Source: Coemansia sp. RSA 1804 (taxonomy: Eukaryota; Kickxellomycota; Kickxellomycetes; Kickxellales; Kickxellaceae). Taken from it: a stretch of 44,458 bases of DNA. The translations under genes were made by a program, and so were the position numbers. The DNA lies in the NCBI GenBank assembly GCA_027578815.1, contig JANBTH010000052.1, positions 1-44,458 on the forward strand, read 5' to 3'. A model generated the notes under the pieces. That model did no database searches. It was given only the letters and a program-made list of their open reading frames with translations, and was not told the DNA's origin. Positions 9,085 to 18,686 of this stretch are shown piece after piece (the first letter of the stretch is position 1; every line of letters starts with the position of its first letter).

Positions 9085-10762
9085 TGTGCTGCTTCCTGAT
9101 ATAGCTCTTCTGCTGGCTTGTTCCTCCTCTTGCTGAAACTGGAAATAAAAAGAAAAAACCGTTGGGGGAAGTGGGAAAAGAGAAGAGAAAGGGCTTTCTG
9201 GGGGGTTCTTTGAAATCAAATAGATGCCGAAGAAAGATGAAATGAGAAGGGAAAAGTAGAAGAAACGGTGGAGTTGGAAAAATAAATAAAACAGTAGCAA
9301 CCACAGGAAAAATGGGTAATTCATGAAAAGAGTTTCAATAGAAAGCATTGTCTATATTCTCTCCATTTCTTGTGCAGGCTGCAAGGATATTGGCATGCAG
9401 CCAACATTGGTGATGCAAAACTTTGCAGCCTGTAATAAAAGAAAGGGGATTCAGAATCTGGTTTTTTTTCTACTATGATCCTTGTAGAATGGGAATTGCT
9501 GGTGTACTTTGGATGTATAAAGAAAACCAGGAAAGGAAGGAAGAGGCACCCTGCTTGCCCTTTAGGATTCGCACACGCAATGCAAGGGGCTGGCTGTTCC
9601 TTATGGAAAGAGAGAAAGGGCCGATTGTGGGCTTTTGGAATAGAATGGACAAGCCAAGAGACAGGTAATCTAATCCAGCCTCCGCTCACACATGGGATCT
9701 GTGGAATCAAGATTCACGCAGCAGGGAAAAAGGGAAAAAAGAAGCTGCCAAACTCCTCTCAATTATCCCAAACCACACACAAACAGACACGGACAAGACG
9801 GACTCTTTGTTCCATTGGCAGGCCGGCCGTTATCATCATCGGCATTTATTACACTTTGAGTGTAAGTATATGTTTCAATGAAGATCCGTTGCGAGCACGT
9901 GCCGCTGGAAAAGAAGAATATAACATCCGCCACACGTGCTGTTTGAGCAAGAGGAGAAGAAATAAGAAATGAAGGATGGATGAGCGGAATAGGCTGTCCA
10001 TTCAGAATGCTAAAAGGTGGATCTGGGTTCACATCTGCCTTGCACAAGAGCAAAACAAAAATAAAACAATTAAAAGAATGAAAAAAGGTCAGCATCCATT
10101 GTCTTCCAAGGACATACGCCTCCGAGCTGCACAAAGTAGGCACCCAGACGACCGTGGGATCCGGTTCCAACGAAGAACAGGAAAAAAACAGAGCAGAAAA
10201 GCAAGGAAGGCCATTGATTGCATCATCAACAACAACAACAGCTAAAAACCCACTCTTCCCCACTCCACCAAAACTTCACTTTTCCACAATTGCTCAAAAT
10301 CAGCAGCCCCTCAGCCAGTCATCCTAAAAAATCAAATACTATTCTTTTTTTACCTTTTCCGTTTTTCGTTTCTTCTCCGTTCTCTTATTTTATTTCTATT
10401 TTCATTTTCATTTTTGTTTTACATTTGATAAAACCTCCTTTTTCAAAAGCAAAAAACAACCCTTTTTCTCCACTCTTTTCCTGTTTGTATTGTTCCATTG
10501 TTTCTTATTATAAGCGGGGGGAAAGGTGCAACAACAGTCATCTTTTTTCCTCAACACTAGAAAAAGGCATATTATATCCTCCCTCTTTTCCCTTCTTTTT
10601 TAAAATTAGACTGACTATAATTCCCAATTTACATTCATTGCTTTTGGTTCTTTTACCAAGAAAAAAAGAGAGACAGAAGGACTGATTGTAGCAAGAAAAG
10701 AGACGCAATAGGGTAGCTCTTTTACGACTTCTTCTGTTCTAAAAACAGCAACTAAATAAGCC
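9085..10762. other. Divergent intergenic region, MBOAT / GID4
   Basis: About 1.7 kb between two divergent genes. I see no gene. It holds two CACGTG E-boxes (9896-9901 and 9933-9938) and long pyrimidine-rich tracts near the GID4-like start. Open frames on both strands around 9.4-10.3 kb have no recognisable domain. Confidence 0.5.
9896..9938. promoter_or_regulatory. Pair of CACGTG E-boxes
   Basis: Two perfect CACGTG palindromes start 37 bases apart (9896-9901 and 9933-9938). CACGTG is bound by fungal bHLH factors of the Pho4/Cbf1/Ino2-4 type. They lie about 0.8 kb from both flanking start codons, so function is only a possibility. Confidence 0.3.
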
Positions 10763-12922
10763 ATGCGTGTTGGCGTGGAGAACCAAAGGATCCACCGCGC
10801 CACTCAAACAAATCGTCAGCCGACTCCGCTGCTTGTTCCGCTGGCTCAAACGGAACCAACCGACCACGCCGCAGCTGTTCGTCTGAGGCAAGACAGATCC
10901 GACTCCAACACTAACGCAGACGTCCAGATGCGGGATTCAGAACAACAGCAACTGCGGCGACGAATGGCTCGCAACGAGTTGAGTCATGAGGCGGCAGCAC
11001 CAGGCGAAGACCACGGTGCTCATGGGCTCTGGGCGGCAGCAGCGGCAGCGCCTAACAGACGGCGGGTGTTTGCACATATCGCAGGACAGCAGAGCCCACA
11101 CCTAGTGGCAGCCACAATCGGCAGCCATAGCACAGCAACAGAAACAACAGCAACACAAGCAGACGCAGTAACGGCCTCTTCTCCCACAACAGTAGCAGCA
11201 GCAGATAATAGTGACTTGGAGAGCAGCGGTTACGACATATACAACGATATCGACCCGTATCTGGACACGCAGCTGATGATGCTGCCGCCAACACCGCCGC
11301 GCCGCAGACCAACGGAGTCGGAGTCCGAAACAGATCAGCTTCTGGATTCCGCCTCCGCATCTGCATCCTACGAACATCATCGGCAGCACCTGGCTTTGTC
11401 TGCGCACAGCGAGGATGTCGCGGATGCCGAGGCCGAGGCGCGCCGTGCACTGCAGCGGTACTCGCAGATGACCCGCCAGCGGTTCCTGAGCAGACAGCGC
11501 GGGGCTCTGCGTGGCGCCGACCCTGCGTCGGCATCACCGCCTGCCACTCCCGTGGTGTCTGCAGCAGGCCCTGCAGCCACGCAGACGCAGGCGGCCACGA
11601 GTAGCTGGATTCGCTTCCGGATGGGCGAGGATTTGGTGGTGCCCAGCAGCTCCACGCATTTTGACAGCCAGCAGCAGCAGCAACATTTTCCGTCAAACGA
11701 TGTGGATAGCTACTGGTACAACCAGCCGGGAGCGCAGAACGACAATGACAATGAGAATGATGACGAGGACGGCGATGACGACGATGGGCCCTGGAGCCAC
11801 CATCGCCAACCCCAGATTCAGCCGTTTGTGCCGGCATCGGATGTGCAGCGGAGCGCGGTTACGGCCTTTGAGGAGACACGGCGGCGCGCAATGCTGGAGG
11901 TCCTGCGCACACACCGCACCTTTGGTTCGGGCCACAGCTCCGATGACTCGGACAGCGAGATGCGTGGACTTTCAGCGCCTACTATTGAGACTGAGGACCT
12001 GAGGCGGCAGCTGCAGTTCTTCCGGAACCACATGGCGCCGCGTAGCACACAACAGCAGCACCAGCAGCACCAGCAACAACGGCAGCCGAGCTGGCTTGCG
12101 GATGTAGATGCGAGTGCGCGTGGGTCTGAGAAGCCGGAGACGGCGGCGGGCGGGGCGGAGGCGGAGACGGATGGAGCGGCACTGGCGCGGACCGAGAGCG
12201 AGCGGCGGGCACGCGGAGCGCGGACGCTGATTGAGGAGCGGCTGGAGCGGTGGCTGACGCGCAACACGGTGCGGGTTCGGGATCTGAGCTGTGCGCTGCT
12301 GCGTCCTGGGATGCGGTTCCGGGGCGTGCAGAAGATTGCGCCAGCGCGACGCAATGTCGGCAACATCATCAACGGCGTTGGGCGCTCGATGGCGGTAGCG
12401 GAGATTGAGCAGTGGGAGGTGGATGTGGTGGTTCAGGCTGTTGACATGCAGCGCGGCCGTGTGGCGGGACTGATGCGCGCCATCGATGTGCCGTGGATGC
12501 CGCGCGCCGTGACTACCAGCTGGGAGGGTGAGATCATCGACTTTGTCAACCATTCGCCGATGACTGGCAAGTGGCTTGCGTCGCCCTCCGACGACCAGAA
12601 GTACTGGGCGCTGTTTTCCGCCGTGCGCAGTCATCCAGAGACCTTTCTGCAGCGCTGGCCGCCGCGCCTGTGGGGCCGTCGTATGCCGCGCGTGCTCGAG
12701 GAGTACGTGTTTATGCGGTGGAAGGAGACCGCCTTTGTCAATGTCGAGCAGAGCGAGACTGGTCTGTCTATCGACGGCTTCTACTATATCTGCATGCAGC
12801 GCACCACTGGTCGTATCGACGGTGTTTACTTTGACCTTTCCACGCAGCCGCGCCAGCGCCTGTCGCTGCAGGCCGAGAATGGCGGTCGCTGTCTTGCCGT
12901 TGCGGCGACTGGATGTTGCTAG
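10763..12922 (+). CDS. GID4: GID4/Vid24-family substrate receptor with long disordered N-terminus
   Basis: The C-terminal 220 residues (about 500-719) match the Vid24/GID4 beta-barrel, the part of the GID/CTLH E3 ubiquitin ligase that binds Pro/N-degrons. Visible blocks are MRFRGVQ, WEVDVVVQAVDMQRGRVAGLMRA, TTSWEGEIIDFVNHS, TGKWLASPSDDQKYW, EEYVFMRWKE and GFYYICMQRTTGRIDGVYFD. The first ~500 residues are low complexity: Gln runs, Ala/Thr stretches, acidic runs (NDNDNENDDEDGDDDD), no clear fold. Known GID4 proteins are about 300-360 residues, so this is about twice the usual length. The frame is intron-free and starts at a true ATG. It is divergent from the MBOAT gene. The family is secure; whether it is the GID4 or the GID10-like receptor is open. 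Confidence 0.88.
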   Translation: MRVGVENQRIHRATQTNRQPTPLLVPLAQTEPTDHAAAVRLRQDRSDSNTNADVQMRDSEQQQLRRRMARNELSHEAAAPGEDHGAHGLWAAAAAAPNRRRVFAHIAGQQSPHLVAATIGSHSTATETTATQADAVTASSPTTVAAADNSDLESSGYDIYNDIDPYLDTQLMMLPPTPPRRRPTESESETDQLLDSASASASYEHHRQHLALSAHSEDVADAEAEARRALQRYSQMTRQRFLSRQRGALRGADPASASPPATPVVSAAGPAATQTQAATSSWIRFRMGEDLVVPSSSTHFDSQQQQQHFPSNDVDSYWYNQPGAQNDNDNENDDEDGDDDDGPWSHHRQPQIQPFVPASDVQRSAVTAFEETRRRAMLEVLRTHRTFGSGHSSDDSDSEMRGLSAPTIETEDLRRQLQFFRNHMAPRSTQQQHQQHQQQRQPSWLADVDASARGSEKPETAAGGAEAETDGAALARTESERRARGARTLIEERLERWLTRNTVRVRDLSCALLRPGMRFRGVQKIAPARRNVGNIINGVGRSMAVAEIEQWEVDVVVQAVDMQRGRVAGLMRAIDVPWMPRAVTTSWEGEIIDFVNHSPMTGKWLASPSDDQKYWALFSAVRSHPETFLQRWPPRLWGRRMPRVLEEYVFMRWKETAFVNVEQSETGLSIDGFYYICMQRTTGRIDGVYFDLSTQPRQRLSLQAENGGRCLAVAATGCC

Positions 12923-14985
12923 TTGAGCAAGCGGTGGTGTTTAGCGGAATAGGGCCCCCTCACACACGACGTCTGCTGCTTCTTGTCGTTAAGCAACTCC
13001 GGCTCTCTCTCTCTCGGCCGGAAGCATCTGTGGCCAACCAACCCCGCTGTGTCTGAGCGTGAGTTGCAAGGCTAACTGGCTGGCTGGCTGGCTGGCTGGC
13101 CTAGTGCATCTTGCCTGCATTTGCATCTCTCCATTGCATGGACCCCGTATTCTTTGCCTTTGGCCGAACTCCACTCGCGAACGCCAAGCAAGCAAGCAAC
13201 GCCATCTGCCTTCGCTTTTCCACAAGCTAGTTTCTGTTCTTCTCCTCTTTTTCGTTTATTTTGTGTTAATATATTTCTAAAACATCGGTTTTTGTATCTG
13301 TTTTTTGTCATCTACGACCGGTGGACTCTCCCCATCATCCTGTTCTTATGAATTTTGAAGGTACGTCGACGACGGCAGCAGCAGCAACAGTCTCCTCCTC
13401 CTCCACACGACTTTTTCCATGTGTGTACCCCAAGCATTTTCCTCAAGCAACGCCAGCAAGCAAGCCAAAGTGTGGCTGACTGACTTGGCTTGACTGACTG
13501 GCTGACTGACTGACCGAGGCTCCTCTTCCCAGTCAGTCAACAAAACAAGTATGAGAGTGCACTCCTCTTCTTTTTCCTTCCAGTCTTGCACCTAGCCCCT
13601 CCATGCTTTTATTCTCTTCTGCCTTGCTTCATGCTGTACGAATCACAAGCAATAAAGGGTGCGTTTGGTGGTGAGGTGAGGGTGTCCATCATTCTTTTTC
13701 CAAGTAAAGTGACTTTTTTATTCTTCATGGGCGATATATGGATATTTCCAGCCGCTTGCCATTTGCTGTGCGCTGAATTCCGCCTGTCTTTCTTCAACCG
13801 GGGCCCACTGAATTTGAAATCCACATATTTTTTGTGCTCTATATTTTAGGGATTTCTTTATGAAGAAAGAGGAGGATGGCGCTGGCGTTGTAGCTTTGTG
13901 CGTTTCTATTTCATATTCCTCCCGTATTTCGGTTCTCGTTGTATCTTGCGATTCGGGTGTGGTCAGGCCAATAGGACAACAACTCAAACCCCCCTTTTTT
14001 TCTCTTTGCGTCTTTGTAAAAGGCCCCTCCTACCCCTTGAAGAATTTCTTTTGCTTCTGATCCCTTTTTTATATCTCAGCTGGCTTTTATATTCATATTA
14101 TAAATCCTGTCATTTGCCCGATCATCCCCTATTTGTGATATTTGTAAGCCCAGAATAGAAGGCGATAGGAAGAGAACGTAGAAACAGTTTCATTTCTCGC
14201 CTTCAACATCTACTTTCTAATTCTCATTATTCATTCCTTCCCTTCGCCAGTCATACGCTTTGCGGAAACACATACACCCGCCTTCACATCCCCCTTCATC
14301 TTCCACCCAAGACTTTGGCCATTCCTTGCGTATTTCCTCTGACTTTGGGCGGTTTTTCTTCGCCTTTCTTTATCCCCCCACTCACTAATCTTGTACGGAA
14401 TTTTTTATTTATCTTGCTGCTCCTTCGTTTCAAGCTCCTTTTCTTTCCTCTTTCTGGCAATAGCTTTCTGAATCCTCTACAAATCCTCATCCTCCCCCCT
14501 TCTTCGCACGCACACACACACCCCTTTCATACCTCCCCCCACGCATACATACATTCTGGCATTCGGCCTACCCCTACCCTCTTTTCTGGGTTTGTTATAA
14601 ATATTCGTGGGTGTCCTTCTGCTCTTGCTGAAAGATTTTCCTATTTACTACCCTTTTTCTCTTTCTCTCTCCCAAAATCATTTTTGTTCTTTCTTTACTT
14701 TTTTGAAACTGTACTTGAGTATATTTGGTTTTTTGGAGAGGGTGTTTTGTTTAGCAATCTTAACAAGGCGCTAATCGCATATATTGTATCTTTTTATACT
14801 TGCGCGTCTTTGCTCTTTTCTGGCCTCCCCCATTGGTTACGTGCTTTTTTTCTCACAGAATTCTATTCTTGGTTTCTTCTCTTCTCTTCTTTTATTTGCA
14901 CACATAGCAGACACGGGTGTTTTTTTGTTTTCCTATTGCACGCACGCTTTCCTTTGCAAACACGGTATTTGAAACTGTTGAAACC
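12923..14985. other. Long pyrimidine-rich leader region
   Basis: About 2 kb between the GID4-like and TFIIB-like genes. The plus strand is dominated by C/T tracts, especially 14.2-14.95 kb, probably promoter and 5' leader of the gene at 14986. Long open frames here (for example 14315-15034) encode only Phe/Leu/Ser-rich strings and are by-products. A TGGC repeat lies at 13077-13100, and a degenerate CTGA/TGAC repeat around 13478-13515. Confidence 0.5.
13077..13100. repeat. TGGC tetranucleotide repeat
   Basis: Six perfect tandem copies of TGGC in noncoding DNA downstream of the GID4-like gene. Confidence 0.9.
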
Positions 14986-17385
14986 ATGCCAGATGATGAT
15001 GATTCCAGTAGAATACAAGTCGACTCGCTGTTAAATCCGCCTATGCCAAACCACCACGGTATGCATGCTATGCATTCCCCGTCAGTACCACTGCGTAAGA
15101 ATTTGTCATCATCCGCACTGGCGCAACAGTCGCTTTTCCCGCCGCTCAGCGCAGGGTTCTCGTTCTCAACCAACGCGATATCACAACCACGACTACCACC
15201 ACCGCCCAGACATGGCAGCAATCCCAGCAGCCGTTTTGGACGCAACAGACATTCCATGGCCAGCAATACACCGGGGACGCCGGTTGCTACAGATGACAAG
15301 AAGCGGTTTGAAATGGCGCTGTGGAAGCAGGAGTCCGGGCTGGGGCCACCACCAAGCATAACGATTCCTACTCAGCAACCACCATCCATGGTGCCTTCGG
15401 GCGTTCCAATTAAGCAGCGGGAGCAACAGCTTCCTGTTTCAGCACCCCTGCACCACGCGTACAAGGACCCGTATGGGGCTAGCGGCAGACACTATGTTTC
15501 CCATTCTAGCGCTAATGGTAGCACCAGGCTTTGGGCAGGAAAGCAAGGAGGTAGACACCAACAGCAGCAGCAGTATGCCACGAATTATCAACAGCGGCAG
15601 CGGCAGCAGCAACACCAACAGCGACAGTATCCAGAGCAAAGGTCGAATGGTGCCGGCCATGCAGAGCCCCAGATATTCGTCCCACGCCAACCCATCGTGG
15701 GCCATAGTGCTACAAGCGTCGATAGGTCGGGCGACTTTATCCGCCCGCAACACGGGGCTGAGACAATGGTCGGCGGTAGTGGGCCGCCCTCTTCATCGTC
15801 GTTCTCGTTCTCACCGTCCGCTTACGACTACGGGCTGTTTGTGTCTGAGCCCGTTGTGTATCCGTCAGATATGCATGCGCCGTTCTCTGCGCGCGGACTG
15901 TCGCCGCAAGTGCCGGCGGGTTGTGCTATTCCGCCCGACCGCATGGAAGTGCCAGGCCTGATGCCGCCGCCGCCGCCGCCGCCGCAGCAGCAGCATCAAG
16001 TGTTGCCGCCGCGTATGACGGCGCCCAGTATCGTCCTCCCCCCGCTCAGGGCACAGGCCTCAGCGTCGTTGGGTGCTGCTGTTACTGGTGGTGGGACTGA
16101 CGGTAGAAGAAGACAGAGCAAGATACTGGGCAGCAGCAGCCTCAGCATCCCGGCACCTGCAGTCTCCCGCCCGCCATTGGCGTCCCTGGGTTCCCGCAAG
16201 CGTCTGCGTCTGGAGAGCATGGCCAGCGACAACGACGACAACGACGACGATGACGATAGCCAAGACAATGATGTCATTATGAAGGAGTCATCGTCCCATC
16301 AAGCGCTTTCCAGCTACGTAGGCGGGAATGAGCCGGGAAGAAACGGCAGTGGTTCTGTGGGCGACAGTGAGATGGAGTCTGCCACGGTTCTGCTTGTGCA
16401 GGAGCCGCTGCGCTCGTTCAGTCTTGACAGCAACTCGAGCAGCATGTCGTCGGCGCCCCTGTCGGTCAAGGTGTCGTCGCTGCCGGCGCCGCCAAAGAGT
16501 GCAATGGCTATTGGCGGCGGAGCTGCTAAGCCAAAGGGTCGGCGGTCGCCTGGGCGCAGAAAGGCGTCGCCACCGGCGTCCTCATCGGACAAAGAGCAGA
16601 CAACAGACAAGGAGCAGACAGCAGACAAGGAGCAAACGCCAGCAGCAGCAGCAAAGGCGGGCAAGGAGCAGGCAGCACCCGAGGACGAGCGGCCATTGTT
16701 CGACTGGCAGAAGCTGGAGGTTCCGGAAACGATCTGGATTGAGGCGCAGGAGCTGTACGACCGCGTCAAGGTGATGAAGAAGGTGCAGAACCGGCAGCCG
16801 ATCTGCAAGCGGCACGCGATCCACGCAGCGCTGATGTTCATTCTGTGCAGGAACAAGGGGATTCCACGGACGTTCTCGGAGATCTGCTCGGCGGGCAACG
16901 TGACGAAGCGCGAGATCGGCATGTACTACAACCTGATGCGGCAGGTGCTTGGCAAGGAGTACACGGCGGCGGGGCGCGCCAAGCCGGCGGAGTTCCTGCA
17001 GCGCTGGTGCTCGGTGCTTGAGCTGCCGGCGTGGATTGCGGCGGCGGCCACCCGCGTATACGACCGCGCCGATGAGCTGGCGATTGTGCAGGGCAAGTGT
17101 CCGATCAGCATCAGTGCGGCCAGTCTGTGGCTCGTTATCTGGTGCTACAACCACCGCCATGCGCTGAAGGCGCTTGATTTTGCGGTTCCGCCCGACACGG
17201 CCGTCTCGTCTGCTGCGCTGCCGGCTATGGCGGAGCTGCGTGCCTCCAAGCACGCTATTGCCTGCGACCAGCGCGACGTGTGCAGGGCTGCGAGTGTGGT
17301 TATCGCTACGCTCACCAGCGTCTTCCGCCTCCTGCTGCCCCGTCTGCAGACGCTTGTTGGCGACATGCTGGATGTTCATTTGTGA
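14986..17385 (+). CDS. TFIIB-like cyclin-fold protein lacking a zinc ribbon
   Basis: A 799-residue protein. Residues about 573-795 contain two TFIIB-type cyclin repeats. Repeat 1 has AIHAALMFILCRNKGIPRTF followed by SEICSAGNVTKREIGMYYNL, a close match to the TFIIB R-G-V-P-R-T-F-x-E-I block. Repeat 2 has FLQRWCSVLELP and KCPISISAASLWLV, then after an insertion DVCRAASVVIATLTSVFRLL. The first ~570 residues are disordered, with Gln, Pro, Ser and acidic runs and a Lys/Glu/Gln tandem (DKEQT). They contain no paired Cys, so the N-terminal zinc ribbon that TFIIB and Brf use to contact polymerase is absent. The start at 14986 (MPDDDDSS) is preferred over an upstream in-frame ATG at 14917 in the pyrimidine-rich leader. 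Relation to TFIIB is inferred from motifs; the role is unknown. Confidence 0.75.
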   Translation: MPDDDDSSRIQVDSLLNPPMPNHHGMHAMHSPSVPLRKNLSSSALAQQSLFPPLSAGFSFSTNAISQPRLPPPPRHGSNPSSRFGRNRHSMASNTPGTPVATDDKKRFEMALWKQESGLGPPPSITIPTQQPPSMVPSGVPIKQREQQLPVSAPLHHAYKDPYGASGRHYVSHSSANGSTRLWAGKQGGRHQQQQQYATNYQQRQRQQQHQQRQYPEQRSNGAGHAEPQIFVPRQPIVGHSATSVDRSGDFIRPQHGAETMVGGSGPPSSSSFSFSPSAYDYGLFVSEPVVYPSDMHAPFSARGLSPQVPAGCAIPPDRMEVPGLMPPPPPPPQQQHQVLPPRMTAPSIVLPPLRAQASASLGAAVTGGGTDGRRRQSKILGSSSLSIPAPAVSRPPLASLGSRKRLRLESMASDNDDNDDDDDSQDNDVIMKESSSHQALSSYVGGNEPGRNGSGSVGDSEMESATVLLVQEPLRSFSLDSNSSSMSSAPLSVKVSSLPAPPKSAMAIGGGAAKPKGRRSPGRRKASPPASSSDKEQTTDKEQTADKEQTPAAAAKAGKEQAAPEDERPLFDWQKLEVPETIWIEAQELYDRVKVMKKVQNRQPICKRHAIHAALMFILCRNKGIPRTFSEICSAGNVTKREIGMYYNLMRQVLGKEYTAAGRAKPAEFLQRWCSVLELPAWIAAAATRVYDRADELAIVQGKCPISISAASLWLVIWCYNHRHALKALDFAVPPDTAVSSAALPAMAELRASKHAIACDQRDVCRAASVVIATLTSVFRLLLPRLQTLVGDMLDVHL

Positions 17386-17853
17386 ATAGTTTTTAGTTAG
17401 TTAGTACCGGCCCGAGTTGGCTAGGTTTTTTTTCTATCCGGGTTTTCTTTTCATCTTTTCATTTCTTTCTTTCTGTTTTCCATGGCGATTTTCCTTAATT
17501 GAGACTTTCGGAAGCAGTGTCGCGAGACCTCGTCTTTCTACGCCAGCGTTATAGCATGAAAAGAGGGTATTTAGGAGGAGATGAAATCTTAATGTGGACA
17601 GACTTTTTGGTCTTGGGTGGTCATCCTCCCACCTTTTCTTCACCAAAAGACTGCTTTGTAGAAGGGGAAAAGAGATAAAGAGAGAGCATGTGTACGAAAG
17701 GATGACAACATCTGCGTACTAGTTTTATTTACTTAGAACAAGCAGCCTTGTTCTGCACTGGTGCTGTCCTTATCGCCATATTGTTATTGTTGTTATTATT
17801 ATTATTGCTAACATTCTTGCCACTATCGATATTACTAGTACTATTAATTGCAG
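17386..17853. other. Intergenic, possible upstream exon or intron
   Basis: About 470 bases of AT- and T-rich DNA. The last bases (TACTATTAATTGCAG) look like a branch site plus 3' splice site directly before the ATG of the next gene, so part of this may be an intron. No donor or upstream coding exon could be assigned. Confidence 0.4.
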
Positions 17854-18372
17854 ATGTACGTCACATACACGGAGCCGGTCTGGGAGGAGCGCGCACGGGC
17901 ACGCGGACTGCAGCCAGCCGCGCGGCGCATAGCAATGGGCGGCTCGGCAGCGGTTGCGCCGCAGCACATAACGGTGGTAACGGCGCCGGTGCGGCGCGTG
18001 GTGGCAGAGCCGGCGGAGCCGGCGGTGGTGCGGGTGATCGAGCGGCGGCGCGCATGTGTGCGCGTGTACGTGTACTTTGGGCGAAGCGAGGCGTGGCGCA
18101 ACCGGTTTGGGCATTTCGACGTGGCGGTTGATGCTGATAGTGGGGACGGCGGCTGGTCCGTCGACGATTTCAAGGACGCTGCCGAGATCGGGTACGGCCA
18201 GACGGTTGGCAACATGCTGTTTGTGCAGCAGAAGTACCAGTCGGCGCTGGCCTTCGAGGGCGCCAGCCACGTGCTGTTCGAGAAGACCCTGCTCTTCTAT
18301 GTGCGCGAGTCCGAGTTGTCTGATTACAGAGTCGATGTCAAGCCGTTTATCAGGTCCATTGGTGCCGCGTAG
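17854..18372 (+). CDS. Uncharacterised protein (172 aa)
   Basis: A GC-rich open frame with coding character, starting at the ATG at 17854. I do not recognise the family. The N-terminal half is rich in Ala, Arg and Val (VVTAPVRRVVAEPAEPAVVRV). The C-terminal half looks folded: VRVYVYFGRSEAWRNRFGHF, WSVDDFKDAAEIGYGQTVG, ALAFEGASHVLFEKTLLFYV and SDYRVDVKPFI. There is no signal peptide, membrane helix or Cys pattern. The ATG follows a 3' splice-like AG, so a 5' exon may be missing. It lies between the TFIIB-like and UCHL5 genes on the same strand. Confidence 0.6.
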   Translation: MYVTYTEPVWEERARARGLQPAARRIAMGGSAAVAPQHITVVTAPVRRVVAEPAEPAVVRVIERRRACVRVYVYFGRSEAWRNRFGHFDVAVDADSGDGGWSVDDFKDAAEIGYGQTVGNMLFVQQKYQSALAFEGASHVLFEKTLLFYVRESELSDYRVDVKPFIRSIGAA

Positions 18373-18686
18373 CCTTGGTTCTTTTTCCTATCCCTGGCTG
18401 TCTGACTTTCAAACGATTATTAGCAAGAAAGAGGTCTTGTTTTTTTTCTTGCTCTTCTATTCCTGCTCCCTTGCGTGGGAACCGAGGAGTGGGGACACCG
18501 ATTGATTGATTAGCTGGCTGACTCTTTCCCTGTTCTCGTTTCCTACTCGCATGCCACCTTTTTTTTCTTTTACTCTCTTTCTCCTTTCTTTTTCTGCATT
18601 TCACTTTCTTTTCCTTCCTTTTCTTCTTCTGCCAGGTAAAAAAGGGGGAGGGACAAGCATTACATTTCCAGCAAAACAACAGCGAA
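18373..18686. other. Intergenic, pyrimidine-rich leader
   Basis: About 310 bases dominated by C/T tracts on the coding strand just upstream of the UCHL5 start. No gene seen. Confidence 0.6.

Noticed and set aside
9085..9348. N-terminal extension of the MBOAT protein to an earlier ATG
   Set aside because: It encodes low-complexity Phe/Leu/Ser sequence unlike the family N-terminus, and the start at 9084 fits family length.
9475..10263. Open frames on both strands between the MBOAT and GID4 genes
   Set aside because: No domain, no coding bias, and mutually overlapping.
14315..15034. A 239-codon hydrophobic open frame upstream of the TFIIB-like gene
   Set aside because: It is made of Phe/Leu/Ser from a pyrimidine tract and overlaps the true start in another frame; no real membrane-protein pattern.
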